From the NCBI GenBank assembly GCA_023412975.1, contig JAEZRB010000021.1:1-14641 (forward strand): a stretch of DNA of 14,641 bases, given 5' to 3'. Origin of the DNA: Bacteroidota bacterium. GTDB taxonomy: Bacteria > Bacteroidota > Bacteroidia > Chitinophagales > Chitinophagaceae. The notes beneath the pieces were generated by a model. That model made no database searches. It was not told where the DNA came from and saw only the letters and a list, made by a program, of their open reading frames with translations. Below, piece after piece: positions 7,637-14,641 of the stretch. Made by a program: the position numbers and the translations under genes. Numbering within the stretch: the first letter of the stretch is position 1; the number at the start of each line of letters is the position of its first letter.

Positions 7637-7709
7637 GTTAATGGACGCTAACCGCCCCGAAGATAAGCATCTCTTTTCCCTATATTTACAAATCAAACCC
7701 AATACACTT
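7637..7709. promoter_or_regulatory. divergent intergenic region, probable promoters for both directions
   Basis: These 73 bp separate the minus-strand glycosyltransferase from the + strand export operon, so at least one promoter is expected here. For the + strand, TATATTTA (7681-7688) is close to the Bacteroidota -7 element TAnnTTTG, but no good -33 TTTG is at the right distance. For the minus strand, TATCTTCG (complement of 7658-7665) and TTTG (complement of 7689-7692) lie 23 bp apart, slightly long. Both are weak matches; the call rests mainly on gene arrangement. Confidence 0.35.
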
Positions 7710-8531
7710 ATGAAGGAAGCAGAAATAAGAATCAGGCCGGCCAGGTCGCTTTCCTTCCAGCTTTCGGAGATCTGGGACAACCGGGAGTTGCTATACTTTT
7801 TTACCTGGCGTGATATCAAAGTGAAATACAAGCAAACCTGGCTTGGTATCCTTTGGGCCGTTCTTCAGCCGGTATTGCTGATGGCCATTTTCTATTTTAT
7901 CTTTTCACGTACGCTCCGAATCGATACCGGAACCAACTATCCCGTATATGCATTTTCAGGGCTCATACTCTGGGGGCTTTTTTCTTCAGGCATCACCAAT
8001 AGCAGTGAAAGCCTGCTTACCAATGCGCCTATCATCCGAAAAATTTATTTTCCTCGCATTCTCATACCACTGTCCTCGCTTTTAACAGCTTTGGTAGATT
8101 TCCTGTTTGCCTTTTTTGTACTCTTTGTATTGCTGCTCATCTTTCGCCAGCCGCTGAATTGGTCAGCCCTGGTTTATTTTCCCCTCGCCATTATCATGAC
8201 CTTCCTGTCCTCATTTGGCGTGGGTACGCTTATTGGTGCATTGAATGTGAAGTACCGCGATTTTCGCTACCTGCTCCCCTTCTCGATACAGTTTCTTTTT
8301 TTTGGTTCGCAGATAGTTTATACTATCCATAATATTACCACTGGCTGGGCAAAGTCTTTGTTTTATCTCAATCCCCTCAATGGTGCCCTGGAGATCTTTC
8401 GTCAGCCACTGAGTGATACGACTATCTACTGGCCGGGAGTTTTCATCAGCCTGGTATCGCTTTTAATTTTCGTGGTAGTTGGTTTATTTTATTTTAAAAA
8501 AACAGAAACTTATTTTGCAGACCTGGTATAA
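7710..8531 (+). CDS. wzm: Wzm-type ABC-2 polysaccharide/O-antigen export permease
   Basis: A 273-residue inner-membrane protein with about six hydrophobic helices, the normal size for Wzm/KpsM-type permeases. The N-terminal cytosolic segment ends in FFTWRDIKVKYKQTWLG, followed by the first helix with LQPVLLMAIFYF. This 'RD-x-x-x-x-YKQT-x-LG' signature is typical of polysaccharide ABC permeases. An in-frame ATG at 7635 would add 25 polar residues and overlap the divergent gene's start; the ATG at 7710 (MKEAEIRIRPA) gives the usual length and was chosen. It is 3 bp upstream of the ATPase gene, so the two are translated together. Role: with the ATPase, flips or exports the undecaprenyl-linked finished glycan across the inner membrane. 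Confidence 0.9.
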   Translation: MKEAEIRIRPARSLSFQLSEIWDNRELLYFFTWRDIKVKYKQTWLGILWAVLQPVLLMAIFYFIFSRTLRIDTGTNYPVYAFSGLILWGLFSSGITNSSESLLTNAPIIRKIYFPRILIPLSSLLTALVDFLFAFFVLFVLLLIFRQPLNWSALVYFPLAIIMTFLSSFGVGTLIGALNVKYRDFRYLLPFSIQFLFFGSQIVYTIHNITTGWAKSLFYLNPLNGALEIFRQPLSDTTIYWPGVFISLVSLLIFVVVGLFYFKKTETYFADLV

Positions 8532-8534
8532 ACC

Positions 8535-9785
8535 ATGAAGCCGATCATCGAAATAAAGCAACTCGGAAAAAAATACAGACTTCGCAGCAATGAGAGCTAT
8601 CTCGCCCTGCGGGATGTGATCAGCCATGGAGTAAAATCCGTTTTTTCTCAAAGCAAAAGCAGGCACGAGGATTTCTGGGCCTTACAGGATATCGACCTGA
8701 AAGTCGAACGCGGGGAAAGGATCGGGATCATTGGGAGAAACGGAGCCGGCAAAAGCACACTACTTAAAATACTCAGTCGTGTAACCTGGCCAACTACAGG
8801 TGAAGCCATTATCCGTGGACGGCTGGCCAGTTTGCTTGAAGTAGGCACAGGTTTTCATCCTGAATTAACAGGGCGTGAAAACATATTCCTAAATGGTTCC
8901 ATACTCGGATTGAAAAAAGCCGAGATCGTCAAACAATTCGATGCCATAGTGGACTTCAGTGGCGTAGAAAAATTCCTCGACACCCCGTTAAAACATTATA
9001 GTAGCGGTATGCAACTCAGGCTGGCGTTTGCCGTGGCCGCTCACCTGGAACCGGAAATATTGTTGATAGATGAAGTATTGGCAGTAGGCGATATGGAATT
9101 TCAAAAGAAATGTATTGGCAAAATGGAAGAGGTCAGCCAAAAGGAAGGGCGAACGATATTATTTGTGAGTCACAACATGTCCTATATCACGTCCCTTTGC
9201 ACAAGAAGTATTTTACTCGACCACGGTAAAATAAGTTTTGAGGGCAGCCCCGCTTCAACCATCCAGACTTATTTTTCCTGGATCAATTCGAAAACGGATC
9301 AGTCGGGAGATTCAGACCGGCGGCCTGGTAATCAATATGTAAAACTTCGTTCGGTAAAAGCTATCAACAGGTCGAACGATAGTACCGGGACATTCAGGGT
9401 GACCGAAGAAGTGGGCATCAAGATGGAATATGAAGTACTGGAAGAGGGCCAGACACTCTGGCTGGGACATAATATTTACAATGAGCAGGGTGTAAACGTT
9501 TTTGACACACATAGTGTGCAGACAGAATTTTATCGTAAGCCTCATCCAAAAGGCATTTATACGTCTGTTGTATGGATACCGGGTAATTTGCTAAACCTCG
9601 GAACCTATGTAGTGAGCAGCGGTATTTTTAATCACCTTAAAAATATAATCCATTTCCATGAACGTGACGTGCTGACATTTACCATACACGAAGCGTTTGA
9701 TGAAGAAACTGCCAGGGGCGACAGCGCCGGGGAGTTCCCGGGTGTGGTACGACCTTTACTGAAATGGGAGATCAAAAATATCTGA
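8535..9785 (+). CDS. wzt: Wzt-type ABC ATPase with C-terminal glycan-recognition extension
   Basis: A 416-residue protein: an N-terminal ABC domain (about 1-245) and a C-terminal beta-rich extension (about 260-416). ABC motifs are complete: Walker A GRNGAGKST (67-75), signature YSSGMQ (155-160), Walker B ILLIDE (175-180) and switch His213 (VSHN). VLAVGDMEFQKKC after Walker B is typical of Wzt/TagH-type exporters. The extension has the length and position of the Wzt carbohydrate-binding domain which, in E. coli O8/O9a, recognises the methylated non-reducing end of the O-chain. It pairs with the permease 3 bp upstream and is followed by a methyltransferase 2 bp downstream, consistent with recognition of a modified terminus. 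That specific link is inference; the exporter role is well supported. Confidence 0.92.
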   Translation: MKPIIEIKQLGKKYRLRSNESYLALRDVISHGVKSVFSQSKSRHEDFWALQDIDLKVERGERIGIIGRNGAGKSTLLKILSRVTWPTTGEAIIRGRLASLLEVGTGFHPELTGRENIFLNGSILGLKKAEIVKQFDAIVDFSGVEKFLDTPLKHYSSGMQLRLAFAVAAHLEPEILLIDEVLAVGDMEFQKKCIGKMEEVSQKEGRTILFVSHNMSYITSLCTRSILLDHGKISFEGSPASTIQTYFSWINSKTDQSGDSDRRPGNQYVKLRSVKAINRSNDSTGTFRVTEEVGIKMEYEVLEEGQTLWLGHNIYNEQGVNVFDTHSVQTEFYRKPHPKGIYTSVVWIPGNLLNLGTYVVSSGIFNHLKNIIHFHERDVLTFTIHEAFDEETARGDSAGEFPGVVRPLLKWEIKNI

Positions 9786-9787
9786 GC

Positions 9788-10612
9788 ATGGCAAAAGACT
9801 GGACTGGTGAAAGGTTAGAAACTTTCGTTCATAACGACTCGACCATTGAGCATCTACACCGATATGCTATTGTAAATGAATATATAAAAAATAAGGTAGT
9901 ACTGGATATTGCGTGTGGTGAAGGTTATGGAAGTAACCTGCTGGCAGCGACAGCCCGTTTTGTAACCGGCGTAGATATCGACAACAAAATTATCGCTCAT
10001 GCTTCGCAAAAATATAAGAAAGACAATTTACTTTTTAAACATGGCTCTGTTGAAAATATTCCCTTTGAAGATGCTTACTTTGATGTTGTAGTAAGTTTTG
10101 AAACATTGGAACATGTTTCCAGACATTCATCTATGCTAAGTGAAATAAAAAGGGTAATGAAACCAGGCGGGCTCCTATTACTATCCACTCCCAATAAAAA
10201 ATCTTATTCAGATGTATATGACTATAAAAACCCGTTTCACAAAAAGGAACTATACCTGCCAGAATTAGAAAAGCTATTAAACGAACACTTCAGATTTTAT
10301 TCAATACATTATCAAAGCATCCAGACGGCTTCTCTTATAATAAATTCTTCCGGCAATTCTCTGAAACTTTATGAAGGAGATTATCATAAAATATCGACCA
10401 TGGAGACGATTGAACCCTTATACTTTATTGCCCTCTGTTCTGATCAGGCACTTCCAACATTACCATCTAGCCTGTTTACCAGTAAAGGAACTCTCGAAAC
10501 TGCCATAAGAGAGAAAGAACTTTCCGTAAAAAACTCCTTAAGTTACAGGATCGGGCATATAATATTGTTTCCGGCAAAACTTGCATATAAAATATTTTCA
10601 AAAAGATTCTAA
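9788..10612 (+). CDS. class I SAM-dependent methyltransferase of the glycan cassette
   Basis: A 274-residue protein from the ATG at 9788 (MAKDWTGERLETF). An earlier in-frame ATG at 9764 would add eight residues and overlap the ATPase gene; I prefer 9788 because the WTGER block is the usual N-terminus of such proteins. SAM-binding motif I is VLDIACGEGYGSN, followed by the acidic VTGVDID and motif IV-like FDVVVSFETLEHV and LKPGG-like VMKPGGLLLLSTP. A helical C-terminal tail follows the catalytic fold. Placement directly after wzt suggests that it methylates a sugar of the exported glycan, perhaps the chain end; acceptor unknown. The GC content falls within this gene, from ordinary values at its start to about one third further on. 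Confidence 0.85.
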   Translation: MAKDWTGERLETFVHNDSTIEHLHRYAIVNEYIKNKVVLDIACGEGYGSNLLAATARFVTGVDIDNKIIAHASQKYKKDNLLFKHGSVENIPFEDAYFDVVVSFETLEHVSRHSSMLSEIKRVMKPGGLLLLSTPNKKSYSDVYDYKNPFHKKELYLPELEKLLNEHFRFYSIHYQSIQTASLIINSSGNSLKLYEGDYHKISTMETIEPLYFIALCSDQALPTLPSSLFTSKGTLETAIREKELSVKNSLSYRIGHIILFPAKLAYKIFSKRF

Positions 10613-10617
10613 CGCTA

Positions 10618-11613
10618 ATGCCCTTTTTCTCGGTCATTATACCCAACTATAACCATGCGCCGTTCCTCAAAGAACGGATAGATTCTATATTGAATCAAAC
10701 ATTTGTAGATTTCGAAATAATACTGCTTGATGATAATTCTACAGACAACAGCAAAGAAATTCTGGAAGAATATCGCCTAATTAGTAAAATAAGTCACCTT
10801 ATAGTCAATGAAAAAAACAGTGGCTCCCCGGTAGCTCAGTGGCATAAAGGAATACATCTTGCCAAAGGCGACTGGATTTGGATAGCAGAAAGCGATGATA
10901 TAGCAGATCCTCATTTCCTAGAAGAATGCGCCAATTCCTTACATAGCCACCCGAAAACCGGATTAGTCTATTGTGACAGTAATATATTGGATGTAACTCG
11001 TAAACAAATTACCACGCGATTCTCCGATCGGAAAAATACAATCTTTAAAACCGCAAAATGGAGCCATGCTTACTGGCAAAACGGGATTCACGAGATAAAT
11101 GAATGCCTCAAATATGATTGTACCCTTAATAATGTAAGTGCAGCGGTTTTCAAAAAGGATTTAGCATTGCAGATAATCGATGGAGCATTAACCTTTCGTT
11201 ATTACGCCGATTGGTACTGTTTCTTAAGATTATGCCTTCTTTCTGACATATATTACATCCCAAAGGCCTTAAATACATACCGCTTTCATAGCCAAAGCCT
11301 TTTAAATGCCGAAACCTCGATTATAATATCGACAAAAGAGTATTTTAAAATACTAAAGTTATTATATTATAATACCATGATCACCAATAGGAAAAAGTTA
11401 TTGACACATTTTGCATTTAACTATTTGGCATTTGGCATTTTAAGGGATGGCCCGCGTAAAATGTTCGCCATTACAAGAAACTATTTTGCATTAGATAAGC
11501 CTTTAGCATTTAAGGTACTTCTAAGGGTTTTTCAAATAAAACTTTTTTATCAGCGTTATAAGGCCAAATTTGAAATCAACGAAACCTCATCCTGGTATTC
11601 ACAATTACAATGA
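10618..11613 (+). CDS. family 2 glycosyltransferase (GT-A fold)
   Basis: A 331-residue cytoplasmic protein beginning FSVIIPNYNHAPFLKERIDSI, the classic GT2 start. D38/D39 in ILLDDNSTDNS bind the nucleotide, and ESDD (91-94) in WIWIAESDDIADP is the metal-binding DxD-like site. It lacks membrane helices apart from moderately hydrophobic stretches in the C-terminal half, so it is not a processive synthase. It starts 5 bp after the methyltransferase stop and overlaps the next gene by ATGA (4 bp), so translation is probably coupled. Low GC (a line near 11341 is about 18%) marks it as compositionally different from the flanking genes. It probably adds one sugar to the glycan repeat; donor and acceptor are not predictable. 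Confidence 0.88.
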   Translation: MPFFSVIIPNYNHAPFLKERIDSILNQTFVDFEIILLDDNSTDNSKEILEEYRLISKISHLIVNEKNSGSPVAQWHKGIHLAKGDWIWIAESDDIADPHFLEECANSLHSHPKTGLVYCDSNILDVTRKQITTRFSDRKNTIFKTAKWSHAYWQNGIHEINECLKYDCTLNNVSAAVFKKDLALQIIDGALTFRYYADWYCFLRLCLLSDIYYIPKALNTYRFHSQSLLNAETSIIISTKEYFKILKLLYYNTMITNRKKLLTHFAFNYLAFGILRDGPRKMFAITRNYFALDKPLAFKVLLRVFQIKLFYQRYKAKFEINETSSWYSQLQ

Positions 11614-12566
11614 ACACATTCTGCACTATAATAACTGCCGATTACTATCCTCATTCGGTCGCCCTATATAAATCACTACGCGAGTATAATCAAAATGCAA
11701 CACTCCATGTTCTAGTTGCCGATAATAAATCAATTGACGATCACCTTCCTCTATATTCCGGTATTCATCTTGTAAAAACGCAAGAGCTAGCAGAAGACAT
11801 ATCTATCACCGAAATATATAACAAGTATGCACATATCAATATGGATTTTTTCAGGTGGGCAGCCAAGCCTTTATTTATTCTACACCTACTAAATAAAAGC
11901 TATAACAAGGTCATCTTCTTGGATTGCGATATCTTTTTTTTCAATGATTTTAGTTTTTTGTTTGCAGAGCTTGATTCGGCAGGTATACTTCTGACTCCTC
12001 ACTGGCACACAAAAGATCCACTTATTAATGAATCAAGTTTTAAATTGTTGTTTACATCTGGGATATTCAATGCAGGTTTTATCGGAGCTTCACAAAAAGG
12101 GACTGACGCTTTACAATGGTGGGCAAATGCGTGTCATTTTAAAATGGGTGAAGTTCCGTCCATGGGTATACATGATGACCAGAAATACCTTGATGCAATG
12201 CCGGTACTCTTTGAATCAGTAAAAATTTTACGTCATAAAGGATGTAATATAGCGTCATGGAACATAGATGAGTGTAAAAGAGAATTACAAAATGGAATTC
12301 TTTTAATAAATGGAAAATACCCGATAATCTTTATCCATTTTAGCCAGATATTGGCAAAGGAAATTTTAAGAGGACACGACCCTTTATTATTACCACACCT
12401 GACTAAATATAAATCTGTATTTGAAGAAGATGGTGTAGAATTATCTCAATTTATGAATGAATTAAATTCCCATTTAAACGTCAACATATTAAAAAAGATA
12501 AAATGGAAATTAAAACTTCGAACCAGGATAAAGAATATTCTCTATAGGATGGCAAAGACATTGTAA
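11610..12566 (+). CDS. GT8-like glycosyltransferase
   Basis: A 318-residue GT-A type transferase. The DxD site is D105-C-D107 in VIFLDCDIFFF. FNAGFIGA (153-160) matches the conserved 'FNAG' acceptor-side segment of family 8 and glycogenin-like enzymes, followed by IHDDQKYLD (187-195) and a late IIFIHFSQ (H243), the position of the metal-binding His. The C-terminus is very basic (KKIKWKLKLRTRIK), which may help membrane association. The ATG overlaps the preceding stop by 4 bp. AT-rich like its neighbour. Role inferred as another sugar addition in the same glycan; formal family could also be an unclassified nucleotide-diphospho-sugar transferase. Confidence 0.8.
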   Translation: MNTFCTIITADYYPHSVALYKSLREYNQNATLHVLVADNKSIDDHLPLYSGIHLVKTQELAEDISITEIYNKYAHINMDFFRWAAKPLFILHLLNKSYNKVIFLDCDIFFFNDFSFLFAELDSAGILLTPHWHTKDPLINESSFKLLFTSGIFNAGFIGASQKGTDALQWWANACHFKMGEVPSMGIHDDQKYLDAMPVLFESVKILRHKGCNIASWNIDECKRELQNGILLINGKYPIIFIHFSQILAKEILRGHDPLLLPHLTKYKSVFEEDGVELSQFMNELNSHLNVNILKKIKWKLKLRTRIKNILYRMAKTL

Positions 12567-12572
12567 CACGAA

Positions 12573-13370
12573 ATGAATAGACTAATTAAGTATATATTAA
12601 TAAAATGTAATATATTTTATCATTTTAAGTATTCCCGTTTCTTTCGCCTGTATCAAAGAATTTTTAAACCTGGAGACATAGCCAATGAGAAAAAGGAAAT
12701 CGATTTCTACAAATCTTTTCTTTCCTCCTGTGATCTAATCTTCGATATCGGCGCCTATGATGGCCACAAAACCGCCGCTTTTCTTCATATCGCCCGGAAA
12801 GTTGTCTGTGTGGAGCCCGACAAAGAAAACTTCAAAGTATTGGGCATACGTTTTCGTCACAAAAAAAGCCGGGTGTATTTGGAAAACAAAGCGGTAAGCA
12901 ATGTTACGGGGACCAGCTTTATGCATATACATCACCCGGCTTCGGCATTTAATACGCTTAGTGACAATTGGAAAGAAATTCTCGAAAACGACAACGTTGA
13001 AAAATGGAATGAAAAGATCAGTTTTACAGAGCGGGTACCGGTAGAAACCGTTACGCTGGACCAACTCATTGAAAAATACGGCCAGCCTGATTTTATTAAA
13101 ATAGACGTGGAAGGCCTGGAAGAAAAAGTATTGCTAGGCCTAAGTAGCAAAGTATCCTGTTTAACATTTGAAGCCATGCTGCCTGATGGACACGAGGCGA
13201 TTCATAATTGCCTGGCCCGGATCGAACAGCTGGACAAAGACGCCACCTTCAACGTAGCAGAATATGAGCAACTGCTGTTTGAGAAATTTGTTTCATTGGG
13301 CGAACTCAGGGACTGGCTGGCGGGCAGTCGTATAACCCATTTTGAAATTGTGGTCAAAATGAATCTTTAA
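12573..13370 (+). CDS. FkbM-family SAM methyltransferase
   Basis: A 265-residue protein with SAM motif I FDIGAYDGHKT (57-67), the acidic E81 after strand 2 (VVCVEPDKENF) and the family-defining FIKIDVEGLE (174-183). FkbM-type enzymes are O-methyltransferases, often acting on sugars in polysaccharide clusters. It begins 6 bp after the previous gene and is followed by a transferase after 15 bp. The first 50 or so codons are very AT-rich (about 25-32% GC by line) and the sequence jumps to about 50% at about 12721, just before motif I. This may be a recombination joint. The N-terminal 50 residues are basic and hydrophobic, with no recognised domain. Confidence 0.88.
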   Translation: MNRLIKYILIKCNIFYHFKYSRFFRLYQRIFKPGDIANEKKEIDFYKSFLSSCDLIFDIGAYDGHKTAAFLHIARKVVCVEPDKENFKVLGIRFRHKKSRVYLENKAVSNVTGTSFMHIHHPASAFNTLSDNWKEILENDNVEKWNEKISFTERVPVETVTLDQLIEKYGQPDFIKIDVEGLEEKVLLGLSSKVSCLTFEAMLPDGHEAIHNCLARIEQLDKDATFNVAEYEQLLFEKFVSLGELRDWLAGSRITHFEIVVKMNL

Positions 13371-13385
13371 AACAGGTCAGCAAAG

Positions 13386-14513
13386 ATGAAGATCGCACTT
13401 ATAGAAAAAGGTCATTTCGAGGTTGCTTATACCCTGCTGTCTTTATTTGACGATGGCCAAAATCAAATTACCGTCTTTATTGACCAGGACTCTTACCAGC
13501 AACTTGAAATGATGCTTGGTAATAAAATAAGCGAATACACCTGGGTGGTCCAACAACCAGGCGAACCCAACCGTGGTTTTATTACCCGCATCTTTAAAAC
13601 GCTAGAGGATGAAAACTTCGACCTCTATTATTTCGATACTATTGAAGATAATTTCATCGTTTACGCCAATGGGTTACAAAGATTAAACTTCCACAAAACA
13701 ATATTAACACTTCACGACATCAACGGATTTTTTGAATGTAAACCGGCATTGAGCATAAGAAGGCTGGTAAGATATTGGGGCAAAAGAAAATTGATGAAGT
13801 TGATTCCCATGTTCAATGTGCTTTCCGAGACCATGAGGACATACCTGGAATCAAAATTTCCTGCTGCAAAAAAAGTATTCAATATACCTGGGAGCTTTTT
13901 TGATCCGGCAACTTACACTCCCCTTAGCTATTCGGCAGGAGAGCAACTACAGCTGACTATTCCCGGCTCTATTGACCGGAGGAGAAGAAACTATGACCTG
14001 GTATTTGATCTTTTGGCAGAAGCTGCCTGGCAAAAAATCGATATTAAAATCACCCTGCTGGGTGCATTCAGGAAGGGATATAGTGAAGAAATTCTCGAAC
14101 GTTGTAAGAATTACTTAGCGAAAAATAATAACCTCGTCATATTTCATACCCCTGTTGTGAACCAACCCGAGTTTGACAAAGTGATCAGCGAATCGCATTT
14201 TGTCTGGATGCCTTTGCAACACGAGACAATGATTTCGGATGGTGTGACGGAAACTTATGGTCGCAGTACTACTTCAGGCAATATCGCAGACGCGATCAGG
14301 CATGCCAAACCGTTTTTCTCACCAGACAACCTTTCCCTTGACAATGAACTGGAGAAAGCCTGCACACGTTACACAGATATAAAAGTGCTGGCAGGCACTT
14401 TGAAAGCACTTACCCCTGAACGCTACCAGTCGCTTCAGCAAAATGCCTACCAGGCTTCGCTGAACTATACAAAGGACAATATCATCCTGCGTAATGCAGA
14501 GCTTTTTAAGTGA
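13386..14513 (+). CDS. GT-B fold glycosyltransferase (family 4-like), last gene of the export operon
   Basis: A 375-residue protein. The N-terminal half has alternating beta/alpha segments including TILTLHDINGFF (106-117), a common GT-B acceptor-domain feature. The C-terminal half starts at LTIPGSIDRRRRNYD (190-204) and contains KITLLGAFRKGY (221-232) and ISDGVTETYGRSTTSGN (283-299), the expected nucleotide-sugar site. It resembles poorly studied Bacteroidota transferases; the exact CAZy family is uncertain. GC is back to the level of the outer genes. Its stop is 7 bp from the end of the convergent tpiA gene, so it closes the cassette. Likely adds a sugar to the exported glycan. Confidence 0.7.
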   Translation: MKIALIEKGHFEVAYTLLSLFDDGQNQITVFIDQDSYQQLEMMLGNKISEYTWVVQQPGEPNRGFITRIFKTLEDENFDLYYFDTIEDNFIVYANGLQRLNFHKTILTLHDINGFFECKPALSIRRLVRYWGKRKLMKLIPMFNVLSETMRTYLESKFPAAKKVFNIPGSFFDPATYTPLSYSAGEQLQLTIPGSIDRRRRNYDLVFDLLAEAAWQKIDIKITLLGAFRKGYSEEILERCKNYLAKNNNLVIFHTPVVNQPEFDKVISESHFVWMPLQHETMISDGVTETYGRSTTSGNIADAIRHAKPFFSPDNLSLDNELEKACTRYTDIKVLAGTLKALTPERYQSLQQNAYQASLNYTKDNIILRNAELFK

Positions 14514-14520
14514 AGGGGAA

Positions 14521-14641
14521 TTATTTTAACGCCCGGATGATCTCAATAAAATCCGCGGCTACCAGTGATGCTCCTCCTACCAGTCCGCCATCTACATCGG
14601 GGCAGGAAAATAACTCTTTTGCATTGCCGGCCTTCACCCTA
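14521..14641 (-). CDS. tpiA: triosephosphate isomerase, C-terminal 39 residues (gene continues beyond the window)
   Basis: Reading the minus strand from the right edge gives VKAGNAKELFSCPDVDGG, then LVGGASLVAADFIEII and a stop (TAA, complement of 14521-14523). This is the conserved end of TpiA: the phosphate-binding LVGGASL loop and the final helix. The glycolytic enzyme interconverts dihydroxyacetone phosphate and glyceraldehyde 3-phosphate in the cytoplasm. The rest of the gene lies to the right of the window. It is convergent with the glycosyltransferase gene, 7 bp apart, with no visible terminator between them. It is a housekeeping gene that borders the polysaccharide cassette. Confidence 0.93.
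   Translation of the reverse strand, partial: RVKAGNAKELFSCPDVDGGLVGGASLVAADFIEIIRALK

Noticed and set aside
7635..7709. Upstream ATG for the permease at 7635
   Set aside because: It adds 25 polar residues not typical of Wzm and overlaps the divergent gene's first codon.
7637..7831. N-terminal extension of the minus-strand glycosyltransferase to an ATG at 7831
   Set aside because: It would overlap the start of the permease gene and adds 65 residues unlike the family; the ATG at 7634-7636 gives a normal start.
9764..9787. Upstream ATG for the methyltransferase overlapping wzt
   Set aside because: Possible, but the eight extra residues are not typical; the start at 9788 keeps the WTGER block near the N-terminus.

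Overview
The window looks like the chromosome of a member of the Bacteroidota, most probably of the Chitinophagaceae type. This is judged from protein style and from the gene set: FucP-like and NupG-like MFS permeases beside Tat-exported TIM-barrel sugar isomerases and a GMC oxidoreductase with a 'gluconate 2-dehydrogenase subunit 3' partner. It also fits the AT-rich leaders that mostly lack a strong Shine-Dalgarno sequence, and the spacing of the genes. No database search was possible, so the taxonomy is inference. No tRNA, rRNA, CRISPR array, insertion sequence or phage gene was seen. No stretch above 300 bases lacks a gene.

Left part (1-6604, all + strand) is a sugar or polyol utilisation run. 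It holds a 5'-truncated MFS permease, a NupG-like MFS permease, a Tat-exported hydroxypyruvate-isomerase-like TIM barrel and a GMC flavoprotein with a C-x5-C-x3-C cysteine set. These are followed by the Tat lipoprotein small subunit and a second Tat-exported TIM-barrel isomerase/epimerase. The flavoprotein has no signal of its own and probably crosses the membrane with its small subunit, as in the bacterial FAD-glucose/glucoside dehydrogenases. A reasonable model is that a sugar or glycoside is oxidised and rearranged in the periplasm and then imported by the two permeases. The substrate cannot be read from the sequence. The 162-bp gap at 3137-3298 carries an imperfect inverted repeat built of 7-bp units, then a small hairpin and a G-rich tract.

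Right part (6608-14513) is a compact surface-polysaccharide cassette. A galactofuranosyltransferase-like gene (- strand) diverges over 73 bp from a seven-gene + strand operon: Wzm-type ABC permease, Wzt-type ATPase with a C-terminal extension, SAM methyltransferase, GT2, GT8-like transferase, FkbM methyltransferase and a GT-B transferase. Together they would assemble, methylate and export a glycan (O-antigen or capsule-like) by the ABC-transporter route. No initiating phosphoglycosyltransferase and no nucleotide-sugar synthesis genes are in the window.

The middle of this operon (about 9960-12720) is clearly AT-richer than both flanks, by hand counts of selected 60-bp lines. The change back to higher GC is abrupt and falls inside the FkbM gene, which suggests a mosaic, exchanged segment. 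The window closes with the 3' end of triosephosphate isomerase (tpiA, - strand), a housekeeping gene that marks the right border of the cassette.

The most unusual points are the probable [3Fe-4S]-type cysteine set in a GMC enzyme without an adjacent cytochrome, the heptamer inverted repeat, and the composition break inside fkbM. Nothing here is clearly a wholly new system.
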